Below, piece after piece: positions 41,574 through 51,490 of a DNA stretch of 64,000 nucleotides. Position 1 is the stretch's first letter. The number at the start of each line of letters is the position of its first letter. The translations under genes were made by a program, and so were the position numbers. The stretch spans positions 1,922,001 through 1,986,000 of the forward strand of contig NZ_CP022098.1 of NCBI RefSeq assembly GCF_002305875.1, given 5' to 3'. This stretch comes from Cystobacter fuscus (GTDB taxonomy: Bacteria; Myxococcota; Myxococcia; Myxococcales; Myxococcaceae). A model generated the notes under the pieces. The model was not told the origin of the DNA. It saw nothing but the letters and a program-made list of their open reading frames with translations, and did not search any database.

Positions 41574-44300
41574 TCAGTCCAGCTTCTTCACGGCCTTGAC
41601 CATGTCATCGCCGAGCTCCCCCTCGTGAATGTGGAAGCCCAGCTTGCGGCAGACGCGCTGCATGGCGCCATTGCGCGACAGGATGTCCGCCACGATGTAG
41701 CGCAGGCCCCAGTCGCGGCCCACCGTCACCAGCCGCTGGAGCATCTCCGTGCCCAGGCCCTGGCGCTGCACCACGTCGCTGATGAGCAGGGCGAACTCCG
41801 CGGCCTCCGTTCCGGGCAGGCGCGTGAGCCGTCCCACCCCGAGCACCGTGCCGTCCGCCCGGGTGGCCAGCAGCGCCATTTCCCTCCCGTAGTCGATGAA
41901 GCAGATGCGCGCGAGCCGCTCGTGGGCCACGCGCTGGTCCAGCTTCATCATCCCCGCGTAGCGCAGGAACACCGACTGCTCGGAGAGCGTGTGGTGGAAC
42001 TCCACCATCTTCGGCTCGTCCTCGGGGCGGATGGGGCGGATGTGCAGCTCCTCGCCGTCGCTCGCCCGCCATCGGTCCACGTAGCGCTGGGGGTAGGGGA
42101 GGATGGCGAGCCGGGGCAGTTGTGCTTCCGTCACCTCGGGCTCGTGCAGCACCACGCGCGCATCCAGCGCGATCATCCGCTCCTCCGAGACGAGCAGCGG
42201 GTTGATGTCCACCTCCTTGATGAGGCGTTGCTCCACCACCAGGTGGCTGAAGCGCACCAGCAGCTTCTGCAGGGCCGCCAGGTCCACCGGCTTGCGTCCG
42301 CGCACGCCGCGCAGGGCCTCGTGGATGCGCGTCTGCTCCATCATCCGCCGCGCCAGCGTGGTGTTGAGCGGGGGCAGGCCCAGTGCCCGGTCCCGGAACA
42401 CCTCCACCAGCGTGCCTCCGGTGCCAAACAACAACACCGGCCCGAATTGCGCGTCCAGACCGCTGCCCAGGATGAGCTCGTAGCCGTCCAGCTTCACCAT
42501 GGGCTGCACCGTCACGCCCTGGAAGGCGTCCGGCTGTCCCAGCTCCTCGAGCCTCTGGCGGATGCCGTCGAAGGCCTCGCGCACCGCCTCCTCCGTGCGC
42601 AGGTCCAGGCGCACCCCGCCCACGTCCGTCTTGTGGGTGACGTGCTGGGAGTTGAGCTTGACCACCACGGGAAAGCCCAATGCCCGGGCCTCGCGCACCG
42701 CCTCGTCCGCGCTCGATGCCAGCCGGGTCTCCACCGTGGGAATCCCATAGGCCGCCAGCAACCGCTTGGACTCGTACTCCGTGAGCATCGTGCGGCCCGC
42801 GCGGCGCGCCTCGCGGATGAGCGCCTCGGCCTCCTCGCGCCGCTCGGGCTCCTCCGTCAGCACGGGGGTCTCGTACAAACCCGCCAGGTTGTACGAGTAG
42901 CGCCACATGTAATTGAAGATGCGCGCGGCCGTGTCCGGGTAGCCGAACGTGGGAATCCCCGCGTCGTTGAGGATGCGCTCGCCCTCGCTCACCTCCGAGC
43001 CGCCCATCCAACTGGCGATGATGGGTTTGCCCATGCGCGCGTAGGGCTTGAGCAGCTCCGCCGTCTGCGTGGGCTTCGTCATGTCCTGGGGCGTGAGGAT
43101 GACGAGCAGGCCATCGCTGTTCTCGTCCGCGCCCGTCACCTTGAGTGCCCGCGCGTAGCGCTCGGGGTCGGCGTCACCGAGGATGTCCACCGGGTTGCCG
43201 TGGCTCCAGGCGGGCGGCAGGAAGGTGGTGAGCTGCTCGCGCGTCGTGTCCGACAGCCGCGCCAGCTCGCCGCCTCCCATCACCAGTGCGTCCGTGGCCA
43301 GGACGCCGGGGCCTCCCGCGTTGGTGAGCACGGTGAGGCGCCGTCCGTCGGGGCGAGGCTGCCGGGCGAGCACCTCGGCCATGTAGAAGAGGTCCGCGAT
43401 GGAGTCCACGCGCAGCACGCCCGCGCGGCGGAAGGCGGCGCTGAGCACCTCGTCGCTGCCCACCAGCGAGCCCGTGTGCGAGGCCGCCGCCGCGGCCGCC
43501 TGGGCGGTGCGTCCCGCCTTGATGACGATGATGGGCTTGTGCAGCGCCACCGCGCGCGCCGCCGACAGGAACGAGCGCGCGTCTCCCACGGACTCCATGT
43601 AGATGAGGATGCTGCGCGTGCGCGGGTCATCCCCGAGGTAGTCGATGATGTCGCCCCAGCCCACGTCCATCATCGAGCCCAGGGACACGATGGCGCTGAA
43701 GCCCACGGCCTCGCGCTGGCTCCAGTCGAGGATGGCCGTGAGCAGCGCGCCACTCTGGCTGATGAAGGCCACGTTGCCCGCTCGCGCCACGCTCCCCGCG
43801 AAGGTGGCGTTGAGGCCGTTGGGCGGCCGCATCACGCCCAGGCAGTTGGGGCCGAGCACCCGGATGCGCGCCCGCCGGGCGATCTCCAGCACCTCCTGCT
43901 CCAGTCGCGCGCCCTCGCCACCCACCTCCTTGAAGCCCGCGGAGATGATGAGGGCGTTCTTCACCCCCACCTCGGCGCACTCGCGCATCACCTCGGGCAC
44001 CGTGGCCGCCGGGGTCGCGATGACGGCCAGCTCCACCGGCTCCGGCAGCGCGCGCAGGGTGGGCCAGGCGGTGATGCCCAGCACGTTCTTGCGCTTGGGA
44101 TTGATGGGGTAGACGGTGCCCCCGAAGGGGCTGCTGATGAGGTTCCACAGGAGCGTGCGTCCCACGCTTCCCGGCTTCTCGCTCGCGCCAATCACCGCCA
44201 CGCTGCGCGGCGCGAAGAGAGCGTCGAGTGGATGGCGGTCTCGCTGGTGCAGCAGGTCGTACGACGGGTCGCTGGGGGGCGGACGGTTCGTCGGATCCAT
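41574..44300 (-). CDS. Pat-type protein acetyltransferase (acyl-CoA synthetase fused to GNAT)
   Basis: 908 residues, the usual size for Pat/YfiQ. Domains in order: CoA-binding Rossmann ([20 protein letters not shown]), flavodoxin-like ligase CoA-lid ([21 protein letters not shown]), a second ligase part with [13 protein letters not shown] (His about 272), ATP-grasp ([29 protein letters not shown]), and a C-terminal GNAT ([36 protein letters not shown]). Such enzymes acetylate Lys of acetyl-CoA synthetase and other proteins. The His of SHTGSL, which carries the phosphoryl group in ADP-forming acetyl-CoA synthetases, is kept here. Divergent from a LolA-like gene (153 bp). Confidence 0.92.
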   Translation of the reverse strand: MDPTNRPPPSDPSYDLLHQRDRHPLDALFAPRSVAVIGASEKPGSVGRTLLWNLISSPFGGTVYPINPKRKNVLGITAWPTLRALPEPVELAVIATPAATVPEVMRECAEVGVKNALIISAGFKEVGGEGARLEQEVLEIARRARIRVLGPNCLGVMRPPNGLNATFAGSVARAGNVAFISQSGALLTAILDWSQREAVGFSAIVSLGSMMDVGWGDIIDYLGDDPRTRSILIYMESVGDARSFLSAARAVALHKPIIVIKAGRTAQAAAAAASHTGSLVGSDEVLSAAFRRAGVLRVDSIADLFYMAEVLARQPRPDGRRLTVLTNAGGPGVLATDALVMGGGELARLSDTTREQLTTFLPPAWSHGNPVDILGDADPERYARALKVTGADENSDGLLVILTPQDMTKPTQTAELLKPYARMGKPIIASWMGGSEVSEGERILNDAGIPTFGYPDTAARIFNYMWRYSYNLAGLYETPVLTEEPERREEAEALIREARRAGRTMLTEYESKRLLAAYGIPTVETRLASSADEAVREARALGFPVVVKLNSQHVTHKTDVGGVRLDLRTEEAVREAFDGIRQRLEELGQPDAFQGVTVQPMVKLDGYELILGSGLDAQFGPVLLFGTGGTLVEVFRDRALGLPPLNTTLARRMMEQTRIHEALRGVRGRKPVDLAALQKLLVRFSHLVVEQRLIKEVDINPLLVSEERMIALDARVVLHEPEVTEAQLPRLAILPYPQRYVDRWRASDGEELHIRPIRPEDEPKMVEFHHTLSEQSVFLRYAGMMKLDQRVAHERLARICFIDYGREMALLATRADGTVLGVGRLTRLPGTEAAEFALLISDVVQRQGLGTEMLQRLVTVGRDWGLRYIVADILSRNGAMQRVCRKLGFHIHEGELGDDMVKAVKKLD

Positions 44301-44453
44301 GGCGCGCTCCTGGGCTGCTCCTCCGGGTGATTCAATAATGGACGAAGAGCCCCGCGATGGGGCGTCGTCTGGGTATCAGTTGTCACCTGGACGAGACACA
44401 CAAGGACCTCAGGGGGGGCTGGCGTTTCCGAGGCGAGGTGTAGCTTTTCGCGT

Positions 44454-45164
44454 ATGCGATTCCCTTACTGGTCCATGGTGTTGTCCTTCTTCCTGTCGCT
44501 TCCGGTCTTCGCGAACGAGGATCCCCTGGCCGAGCTGCTCCCGCGCCTGGCGGCGGCCGAACAGGCGCGCGAGCAACGCAGACAGGGCCGGAGCACCTTC
44601 GCCACCACTGTGTGGGAAGAGCTCGACGACGAGGGCAAGACGAAGTCCCGCCTGGAGTCCTTGGAGCGCAACGAGTGGCGCGAGGGCAAGCGCGCCACCA
44701 CGGTGGTGCGTGCCACGCAGGATGGACAGGACATCACCGAGAAGGTGCGGGAGCAGCGCGCGAAGGAGGAGAAGGCCCGGGCCGAGAGCAAGGAGAAGCA
44801 ATTCCAGCTCGACTACCTTCCCTTCTCCCCGAGGGAGCAGGGCCGCTACCGCTTCGAGGTGAAGGGCCCGGACTCCCGGCAGCCCAACCTGCTGCGCATC
44901 GCCTTCGCGCCCAAGGACGGCAAGAGTTCGGATGGGCTCGTGGGCGAGGCCCTGGTGGATGGGCGCCGGGGCGAACTGCTGCGCATCAGCACCCGACCCA
45001 CGCAACTGCCGAAGCTCGCGGACAAGGTGGACATCACCCTGGAGTTCGATGCGTCTGGAGCGCAGGGCCGGGAGCTGTCGCGCATCCTCGCCACGGGCGA
45101 GGGCGGCGTGCTCTTCATCAGACGGCGCGTGCGTTCCACCACGACGTTCTCCTACGCGCCCTGA
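44454..45164 (+). CDS. Periplasmic LolA/LppX-like protein, function unknown
   Basis: 236 residues with a Sec signal peptide (MRFPYWSMVLSFFLSLPVFA). The mature protein is a beta-strand-rich fold (YRFEVKGPDSRQPNLLRIAF, then GLVGEALVDGRRGELLRIST) with several long charged helices before it (EKARAESKEKQFQLDYLPF). The strand pattern is reminiscent of outer-membrane lipoprotein-sorting proteins, but this match is weak. It is a single gene divergent from Pat and convergent with the M23 peptidase. Confidence 0.72.
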   Translation: MRFPYWSMVLSFFLSLPVFANEDPLAELLPRLAAAEQAREQRRQGRSTFATTVWEELDDEGKTKSRLESLERNEWREGKRATTVVRATQDGQDITEKVREQRAKEEKARAESKEKQFQLDYLPFSPREQGRYRFEVKGPDSRQPNLLRIAFAPKDGKSSDGLVGEALVDGRRGELLRISTRPTQLPKLADKVDITLEFDASGAQGRELSRILATGEGGVLFIRRRVRSTTTFSYAP

Positions 45165-45237
45165 GGAACGAGCGCGGGATGGACGACCGGAGGACCGTTC
45201 CGCCCGGTGGTGGTGAGCGGAACGGGGCGCGCGGGGA

Positions 45238-45780
45238 CTACAGCGTGGGGGCGCCGATCACCGTGGTGCAGTTGCCGGTGGTGCCGCAGGTGGTGCCCTT
45301 GCTGGTGTACCAGGCGGACTTGCGGGTGCCGTACTGGCGGTTGTCCGCGTGCACGTGGGGACCGGTGGCGTCGCCGGTGCCGCCCACCAGGCCCAGGGCG
45401 CAGCCGTCGCACGTCTTCGTGCCGGAGCTGGCGTTGGCGTAGATGTGGAGCTGGCGGAACTCCCAGCCGCTGCCGCCGGAGACGACGTAGTAGTTGCCCG
45501 CGCCGCCGTTACAGGTGGAGCCGTAGCACGCCGCGCCACAGCCGCCGTAGTACTTGTAGGCGAAGCTGCCCGCGAGCATGCCGCGGTGGTTCCACTCACC
45601 GCACGTGCCGTTGCTGATGTCGAGCGCCGTGTGGCTGCCGCTGCTGCAGCTGTAGTACGTCGTCGAGTTCACGCGGGCGTTGGGCTCGCAGATGGGGCCC
45701 TTGGCGCTCGCCGCGATGGCCATGCCAGCCCAGCCAGCCAGCAGGGCGCTGGCGGTGTACATCACCTTCTTCATGTTCAT
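45238..45780 (-). CDS. M23 (LytM-type) metallopeptidase, small secreted form
   Basis: 180 residues with a Sec signal peptide (ASALLAGWAGMAIAASA). Zinc motif HTALDI (His50, Asp54), LHIY (His112) and GPHVHAD (His142, His144) correspond to the HxxxD/HxH ligands of M23. The rest is Cys-rich (ten cysteines), suggesting disulfide-stabilised extracellular enzyme. M23 enzymes cut peptidoglycan cross-bridges; myxobacteria secrete several to lyse prey. Start has GAGGAGG. Last gene of an apparent three-gene operon with two HEAT-repeat proteins (51-bp gap). Confidence 0.82.
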   Translation of the reverse strand: MNMKKVMYTASALLAGWAGMAIAASAKGPICEPNARVNSTTYYSCSSGSHTALDISNGTCGEWNHRGMLAGSFAYKYYGGCGAACYGSTCNGGAGNYYVVSGGSGWEFRQLHIYANASSGTKTCDGCALGLVGGTGDATGPHVHADNRQYGTRKSAWYTSKGTTCGTTGNCTTVIGAPTL

Positions 45781-45831
45781 ACGTCCTCCTCGGGGGGCAC
45801 TGCGCTGCGGGACTACGGGGTGAGACAGCCG

Positions 45832-46845
45832 CTACCTGCGCAGGCGCTCCTTCTCGCGCAGCAGCAGGTGCCACTCCTGCAGCCCGAGCCTGAGCGCGGA
45901 CTGCCAGGCATCGATCTCCGGATCCATCCCGGGGGCCACGCCTCGCAGGGACTCGAGCGTGGCGCGGGCGCCCCCCATGCCCAGCCTCACGAGCCCCTGC
46001 AGCGCGGCCTTGCGCACCGTTGGATCCTTCTCGTCGCGGTAGAGCGACACGAGTGCGTCGCGCATGGCGGAGGACTCCGCTCCCGGCACACCGCCGAGCG
46101 CCGTGGCCGCCGCCCCGCGCAGGGCGGGGTCCTCCGAGCGCAACTGCTGGCGCAACCGCTCCACCGTGTCGTGGCCCACCGCCTCCATGGACACCTCGGA
46201 CAGCAGCTTCGCGGCCGCCTGGGGATCCTTCGAGGCCAGCGCCGCGGACACGGCCGCCTCGGACACGGTGCGCTCGTGGCCGAAGTACACCTTGGCGCTC
46301 TCGTGGATGAGGTTGTCCACCACGGCCTGGCGCACCTCGGGGGCGCTGTCGCGGATGAGCTGCTCGTACGTCACCACGCCGCCGTTCTTCGTCATGAGGT
46401 CCACGGAGCCGGTGCCCCGCAGGCCCCGGATCGCCGCGGCCCGGGCCTTGGGGTCTCCGTCTCCCGACGCGCGAGCGAGCAGCGGCTGCACGAGCGTGGC
46501 GTCCTCCGTGAACGAGGACTTGCTGGCGAGCGCCATGCCCAGCGCCTCCAGGGTGTCCGGGTCCCGCTCGTCCTGCACGGCCGCGCGCAGCTCGTCCGCG
46601 GGCATGACGCGCGCGGCGGTCTTGAGCCGCTCCCGGGCGTACTTGCGGTAGGCGGGCGAGCCCGATTTCAACGCCACGCGCAGCTCGTCGATCATCCCGG
46701 AGAACGAGCACGCCGTCTGCCGCAAGGGCGTGGCGGTATCGGCGGCGTGGGAGGTGGCCGGCAGCAGCCAGGTGGCCGAGGCCAGCAGCGTCGCGCGCCA
46801 CCAGGACGCGCGCCTCGCGAGGGCGGAGGGGAGCGGGGGATTCAT
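45832..46845 (-). CDS. Secreted HEAT-repeat protein
   Basis: 337 residues from the ATG at 46845, which overlaps the preceding gene stop by 4 bp (ATGA); a longer frame through the preceding gene is an artefact. A signal peptide (WWRATLLASATWLLPATSHA) precedes PBS/HEAT-like repeats of about 30-35 residues (e.g. DPALRGAAATALGGVPGAES, DPTVRKAALQGLVRLGMGGA). No catalytic motif. HEAT repeats build solenoid scaffolds for protein binding. The gene is translationally coupled to the larger HEAT protein, and precedes an M23 peptidase. Confidence 0.8.
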   Translation of the reverse strand: MNPPLPSALARRASWWRATLLASATWLLPATSHAADTATPLRQTACSFSGMIDELRVALKSGSPAYRKYARERLKTAARVMPADELRAAVQDERDPDTLEALGMALASKSSFTEDATLVQPLLARASGDGDPKARAAAIRGLRGTGSVDLMTKNGGVVTYEQLIRDSAPEVRQAVVDNLIHESAKVYFGHERTVSEAAVSAALASKDPQAAAKLLSEVSMEAVGHDTVERLRQQLRSEDPALRGAAATALGGVPGAESSAMRDALVSLYRDEKDPTVRKAALQGLVRLGMGGARATLESLRGVAPGMDPEIDAWQSALRLGLQEWHLLLREKERLRR

Positions 46846-48023
46846 TGGTGGGGTGCTCCTTCCTCGATGGTGCAGCGGTGGCGCTCCTGGACGCCGAGCC
46901 AGATGCGGGCGAAGTCCACGGTGCCCTCGGCGTAGAGCCGCTGGAAGTCCTGGTAGTCCTGTGCGAAGCGTGGGTCCTGCGCGGCCATCTGCCGCAGCAG
47001 GGGCAGGGCCTCGGGTCCACCGGCGCGCACGGCGAAGCGGAAGAGGGCCCAGCGCACGCACTCGTCCTTCTCCAGCGGGAAGGCGGTGCGGTAGGCCTCC
47101 AGGGCCTTCTGGGGCTCTCCGGTGACGGCGAGCCGGAAGGCGGCCATCTCCCGCACGTCCCGCTCCGGATCCTTGCGCATGATGCTCGCGAGCCGATCCA
47201 TCGTCTCGTCTCCGATGAGGGGATCCGAGTAGGAGGGCATCTCGAGCGCCAGCAGGCGCACGGCCAGGTCCTCGGACTTCTCGCCCACGTCGAGCAGCTC
47301 GTTCCAATAGGGAGCGAAGGTGCCGGTGCGCTCGTAGTCCTCCTTCATCACCCGGCCGATGGTGCGCGTGGCCACCCAGCCCGCCGAGTCCGTGGCCGGC
47401 TCCATCGCGAGTGCCTTGAGGCGCTGGATGTTCGTGGGGGACAGGCGCTTCTGCGTCTCCAGCGCGTCCACGGCGGCGGCGCGGGTGCCGAGCTGCGCGC
47501 CCGGGTCCTCGCCCATCTTCAGCAGGCGCTCGACCACCTGGGGCTGGTGGACGGCGGGCGCGTGCTTCATCGCCTCCATGTAGACGCCCAGCTCCGGCGG
47601 CGCGGACTTCTCCGCCCACTCGAGCACCTGGAGCGCCTTGCCCGCGTCGTTCGCGATGAGCTCCGTGAGCCGCTCCTGGAGGTAGAGCAGCAGATCACTG
47701 TCCCCCGCTGCCGCCGCGGCGCTCAGCGCCTGGCGGAAGGTGTCCAGCGAGCCGTTCTGGTCGAACTCCGCCACGCCCTCCCAGCACCCGGGCATGGGCA
47801 GGATCTCCTCCTTCGGCTTGGGCTCCCTGGGGATGGCGGGGCCCGCCGCTCCGGGTGGCGCGGCGGCGGTGGGCGCGCCGCTCGCGGAGGAGGACCGGGA
47901 GGCCGGAGCCTCCGCGGAGGCGCTCCGGGAGGAGTCCGGAGGGCGCGAGATCAGCGCCGCTCCGAGGGCGATGAGCAACAGGACACCGAGGGTGCCGATG
48001 GCCTTGGAAGAGGGACGTTGCAT
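46842..48023 (-). CDS. Membrane-anchored HEAT-repeat protein
   Basis: 393 residues with an N-terminal anchor (IGTLGVLLLIALGAALI), an Ala/Ser/Pro linker (about 30-70), then HEAT-like helical repeats to the end (DPERDVREMAAFRLAVTGEP; VRWALFRFAVRAGGPEALPL). A single pair of Cys (PMPGCWEGV; ERHRCTIEEG) could tie the ends. First gene of the likely operon with the second HEAT gene (4-bp overlap) and the M23 peptidase. A sensor, chaperone or regulator of the peptidase is inferred from position only. Confidence 0.8.
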   Translation of the reverse strand: MQRPSSKAIGTLGVLLLIALGAALISRPPDSSRSASAEAPASRSSSASGAPTAAAPPGAAGPAIPREPKPKEEILPMPGCWEGVAEFDQNGSLDTFRQALSAAAAAGDSDLLLYLQERLTELIANDAGKALQVLEWAEKSAPPELGVYMEAMKHAPAVHQPQVVERLLKMGEDPGAQLGTRAAAVDALETQKRLSPTNIQRLKALAMEPATDSAGWVATRTIGRVMKEDYERTGTFAPYWNELLDVGEKSEDLAVRLLALEMPSYSDPLIGDETMDRLASIMRKDPERDVREMAAFRLAVTGEPQKALEAYRTAFPLEKDECVRWALFRFAVRAGGPEALPLLRQMAAQDPRFAQDYQDFQRLYAEGTVDFARIWLGVQERHRCTIEEGAPHQ

Positions 48024-48135
48024 GGGCTGAACAGGCTTTACCTGTTAGCACAAACAATTATCGCATTCCAAGATTTCTGGAATAACGGCTTTTCTTGCTC
48101 TCCGTATGGCCTGGGCGGACCGGCGGTGTGAGGGA

Positions 48136-49017
48136 TTACTTGCTGCAGCCGCACCAGGGCGAGGTGGTCGTCTTGGCGGCCTGATCGGCCCAGTACGCCG
48201 CGCTGTAGCGCGCGACGGAGTAGCCGCTCAGCAGGGTGGAGCGGTCCTGCTCCGTCAGGGTCTTGTCCGCGAGCGTCTCCTTCTCGAAGGACTTCGTGGC
48301 CGCGATCAGCTTGTCCGTGTCGAGGGGCGCGACGGTGGTGAAGTAGCGGGTGAGCCGCTGGCCCACGGCCGCCGTCATCTTTCCGCTCTCCACGCGCTTC
48401 TTGATGGAGGTCTCGATGTCGTCGTTCGCGGTCGAGGCGACGAAGTCGAGCGAGTCGTACCAGCCCTCCTTGAACTCGGGCAGCGCCAGGAACTCCTGAG
48501 GGGTCTTCAACTCCTTGGCCGCGTAGTCCCAGAGGGGGCCCTGGGTGCGATCACGCGGGAAGGGGAACGGGAAGGGGTTGGGGATGCAGCCTCCCGGGCC
48601 GATGATGGACACGGAGTTGTCCAGCTCCACGTTGTGGTGCCTGCCGATGTGATCGAACGGGTTGAGGGCGTTGGAGGGATCGCTCGACGCCCGGCTGCCC
48701 GCGGACACTCCCTGGGTGGTGGTCGTCGCGGAGGCGGCTTCGACGGAGGCCTGGGTCCCGTAGATGACGGCACCCGCGACGGTCCCGATGACGGCGCCCT
48801 CGGGGCCGAAGACGGCGCCGATCGTACCGCCCGTTTGTGCCCCCTCGATCGCTCCCACGATGTCGGCGCCGATGACCCGGATCCACTTCGGCCAGCGCAG
48901 GGGCTGAGCGGCGGCGGTGGTCTCGGGGGTGGGCTCGGGCTCGGGCGCGGGGCCACAACCCGAGGCGAGGACACAGGCGAGGAGCAGGGAGGAGGGGCGG
49001 AGCAGGGTGCGGATCAT
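48136..49017 (-). CDS. Lipoprotein with glycine-zipper segment
   Basis: 293 residues. Lipobox LASGC gives Cys21, then a Pro/Thr/Glu linker and a glycine zipper (IGADIVGAIEGAQTGGTIGA, then VFGPEGAVIGTVAGAVIYGT), a helix-packing motif known from pore-forming or membrane-inserting segments. C-terminal half is a helical domain (KEGWYDSLDFVASTANDDIE; LTRYFTTVAPLDTDKLIAAT) ending WCGCSK. Function unknown. Divergent from the alpha/beta hydrolase. Confidence 0.75.
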   Translation of the reverse strand: MIRTLLRPSSLLLACVLASGCGPAPEPEPTPETTAAAQPLRWPKWIRVIGADIVGAIEGAQTGGTIGAVFGPEGAVIGTVAGAVIYGTQASVEAASATTTTQGVSAGSRASSDPSNALNPFDHIGRHHNVELDNSVSIIGPGGCIPNPFPFPFPRDRTQGPLWDYAAKELKTPQEFLALPEFKEGWYDSLDFVASTANDDIETSIKKRVESGKMTAAVGQRLTRYFTTVAPLDTDKLIAATKSFEKETLADKTLTEQDRSTLLSGYSVARYSAAYWADQAAKTTTSPWCGCSK

Positions 49018-49321
49018 GGGGTCCTCTTCTTCCGGGGGAGGGGACCGCGAGGCCGATGCCTCACGGTGGCTCGGCGGACTCGCGGAGCGTGCCCTGACCC
49101 CAAAGCAGGAAGCAGGCCAACGCGTGTTTCCCTCTGTGGACGGTGAAGACCGTTCTTACTGTGTTGTCTGGAACACCACAGCTTCCAGGTACACTGTTGT
49201 TTTTCAATTCACGACCGGGTCCCGGGCCTGGGAGTTCCGGCGCTCGTCCGCGGCATCCGGAGTCCTCGCCGGGCCGCGTGTAGCCTCGGAGGCACGTGGG
49301 GGTGGAGTAGCGTGGGGCTCC
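49018..49321. other. 304-bp divergent promoter region
   Basis: No gene. AT-richer sequence at 49130-49215 (TCTGGAACACCACAGCTTCC, then TGTTGTTTTTCAATTCACGA) is the best candidate for promoters of the lipoprotein (-) and the hydrolase (+). A possible dyad AACACCACAG / GTACACTGTTG is weak. Confidence 0.35.
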
Positions 49322-50110
49322 ATGCCCATCGCCGAACTCAACCATCAAGGCATCTACTTCGAGGACTCTGGCGGCCCGGGTCCCGCGCTCATCCTGGGAC
49401 ATGGCTTTCTCATGGACGGCCGCATGTTCGACGCGCAGGCCGAGGCGCTCGCCCCCGAGTTCCGCGTCATCCGCTGGGACGCCCGGGGCTTCGGGCGCAC
49501 GCGGTGGGACGGCCAGCCCTTCACCCTCTATGACTCCGCGGCGGACTGCATCGCGCTGCTCGACCACCTGGGCATCCAGCGGGCGGTCGTCGGCGGCCTG
49601 TCCCAGGGGGGCTATTGCGCCCTGCGCGTCGCGCTGCGCTACCCCGAGCGTGTGCATGGCCTCGTGTTGATGAGCACCAGCGGCACCATGGACGGAGAGC
49701 AGGGCCGTGCCGGCTACCGGCAGGTGCGAGACCTGTGGGGGACTCCCGGCGCCACGGAGAACATCCTCCAGCTCTACTCGGGGGTCATCATCGGCGACTC
49801 GCGCTTCCTCGGCCCCTGGCTCGAGCGGTGGCGCCAGACGCCCAAGGCCGCCTTCGTCGCCGCGACGAACAACCTCCTGGAGCGGGATGACATCGAGCCC
49901 CGGCTCGGGGAGATCCGCTGTCCGGCCATCGTCTTCCATGGCCTCGCCGACGCGGCGATTCCCGTCTCCGAAGCTCAGGTGCTCGTCGAGGCGCTCGGGG
50001 GCCGCACGCGCTACGTCCCCATTCCGGGCGCCGCGCATGCGCCCACCCTGACGCATCCGGAGCTGCTCAATCCACCGCTCGTGGAGTTCATGCGGGAGTT
50101 CAGCGGGTGA
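49322..50110 (+). CDS. Alpha/beta hydrolase (3-oxoadipate enol-lactonase-like)
   Basis: 262 residues from the ATG at 49322; a much longer upstream frame runs through the promoter region and is not supported. Nucleophile elbow GGLSQGGYCA (Ser94), oxyanion LGHGFLMDGRMF, HxGxADAAIPVSEA acid (ADAAIPV) and His in IPGAAHAP; the PFDNGRG-like WDARGFGRTRWD fits the epoxide hydrolase/enol-lactonase group. Substrate unknown. The 3' end overlaps the convergent signal peptidase gene by 11 bp. Confidence 0.88.
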   Translation: MPIAELNHQGIYFEDSGGPGPALILGHGFLMDGRMFDAQAEALAPEFRVIRWDARGFGRTRWDGQPFTLYDSAADCIALLDHLGIQRAVVGGLSQGGYCALRVALRYPERVHGLVLMSTSGTMDGEQGRAGYRQVRDLWGTPGATENILQLYSGVIIGDSRFLGPWLERWRQTPKAAFVAATNNLLERDDIEPRLGEIRCPAIVFHGLADAAIPVSEAQVLVEALGGRTRYVPIPGAAHAPTLTHPELLNPPLVEFMREFSG

Positions 50111-50777
50111 GGCGCGGGTCGAGGCCGGTGCCTTCTTCGGGGAGCAGCGGCAGCCACCAGCGCTCGCCGGCGGAGAGTCCCTCGCGCTGGCTGTAGACGA
50201 CGGCCACCGCCCGGCCCAGCAGGTTCTCGCGGGGAACGAAGCCCCAGTAGCGGCTGTCGGCCGAGTTGCCCCGGTGGTCTCCGAGGACGAGGTAGTTCCG
50301 CGCGGGCACCTCCACCTCGCTCAGGGGCGGGCCCTGGTCGGTCTCGGGGTGGAGCGGGTGGAGGGCGCCCGGGAGGAACTCGAGGCGCGTGCCGTCCGGG
50401 GTGAGGTGTTGGGGGATGCGCTCGCCATTGAGCAGGAGCGACTCGCCGTCGAAGGCGATCCGGTCACCCGGCAGGCCCACCAGCCGCTTGACCATGACGC
50501 GTCCATCCACGGGCGAGTCGAAGAGGATGACGTCGCCGCGCTGAGGCTCGTGCTCGGTGAGCCAGAGGTGGGTGAGCGGAACGCGCAGGCCATAGGCGCG
50601 CTTGTCCACGACGATGTGATCCTTCACCTGGAGCGTGGGCTCCATGGAGCCGGAAGGCACGTGGTAGTGGTCGGCGAGGCTGGCCCGGCCGACGAGCAGC
50701 AGGAGCAGGGGAGAGAGATCGACGAGGTACTTCGTCCATCGGCCACGGGCTCGGGGTGCTTGGGCGGGGCGTTGCAT
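50100..50777 (-). CDS. lepB: Signal peptidase I
   Basis: 225 residues. A single N-terminal membrane segment ([20 protein letters not shown]) precedes box [10 protein letters not shown] (catalytic Ser44), box [10 protein letters not shown] with VMVKRLV (Lys97), and box [12 protein letters not shown]. All type I signal peptidase motifs present. It cleaves Sec and Tat signal peptides at the outer leaflet of the inner membrane. Shorter than the E. coli enzyme, as in many delta-proteobacteria. Convergently overlaps the alpha/beta hydrolase and is divergent from the PfpI gene. Confidence 0.95.
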   Translation of the reverse strand: MQRPAQAPRARGRWTKYLVDLSPLLLLLVGRASLADHYHVPSGSMEPTLQVKDHIVVDKRAYGLRVPLTHLWLTEHEPQRGDVILFDSPVDGRVMVKRLVGLPGDRIAFDGESLLLNGERIPQHLTPDGTRLEFLPGALHPLHPETDQGPPLSEVEVPARNYLVLGDHRGNSADSRYWGFVPRENLLGRAVAVVYSQREGLSAGERWWLPLLPEEGTGLDPRLTR

Positions 50778-50899
50778 GGGGCCTCCAAGGCGGGTTGGCG
50801 CGCCCTACGCGTGAAGGCGCCGTCCATTGCCCAGGCCCTGTTTCCGGGAGGTATGATTCTGGACGATTCACCCCCCAACTCCCCAAACCGGAGAAGACG

Positions 50900-51484
50900 A
50901 TGGCTCAAGGCAAGAAGCTGCTGATGCTGGTGGGCGACTACGTGGAGGACTACGAGGTGATGGTGCCGTTCCAGGCCCTGCAGGCCGTGGGGCACACCGT
51001 GCACGCCGTCTGTCCGGACAAGAAGAAGGGCGACTTCGTGCGCACCGCGGTGCACGACTTCGACGGAGCGCAGACGTACAGCGAGAAGCCCGGGCACAAC
51101 TTCGTGCTCAACGCCACTTTCTCCGAGGTCGATGCCACCCAGTACGATGGTCTGGTGATTCCCGGAGGCCGGGCGCCGGAGTACCTGCGCCTCAACCCGA
51201 AGGTGATCCAGGTGGTTCGCCACTTCGGCGAGACGCGCAAGCCCATCGCCGCGATCTGCCATGGGTTGCAGATCCTCGCGGCGGCGGGAGTGCTCGAGGG
51301 CAAGCGCTGCACGGCCTATCCGGCCTGCGGCCCCGAGGTGACGCTGGCTCGGGGGACCTTCGTCGAGGTGGCCGCGGATGAGGCGGTGGTGGACGGCAAC
51401 CTCGTGACTTCGCCGGCCTGGCCCGGCCACCCGCGCTGGATTGCGGGCTTCCTGCAGGTGCTGGGCACCCGCATCCAGCACTGA
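50900..51484 (+). CDS. DJ-1/PfpI superfamily protein
   Basis: 194 residues. Nucleophile elbow [10 protein letters not shown] (Cys120, His121) with Glu16 in [10 protein letters not shown], the DJ-1/PfpI triad arrangement. DJ-1/PfpI/YhbO proteins are stress-related deglycases or glyoxalase III-like; the exact activity cannot be called. RBS CCGGAGAAG is upstream. Apparently a single gene between lepB and the MYXO-CTERM surface protein gene. Confidence 0.93.
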   Translation: MAQGKKLLMLVGDYVEDYEVMVPFQALQAVGHTVHAVCPDKKKGDFVRTAVHDFDGAQTYSEKPGHNFVLNATFSEVDATQYDGLVIPGGRAPEYLRLNPKVIQVVRHFGETRKPIAAICHGLQILAAAGVLEGKRCTAYPACGPEVTLARGTFVEVAADEAVVDGNLVTSPAWPGHPRWIAGFLQVLGTRIQH

Positions 51485-51490
51485 GTGGTG

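Noticed and set aside
41544-44330. 928-codon plus-strand frame opposite Pat
   Set aside because: Antisense frame of the Pat gene; no recognisable motifs, and the Pat frame has clear domain motifs on the other strand.
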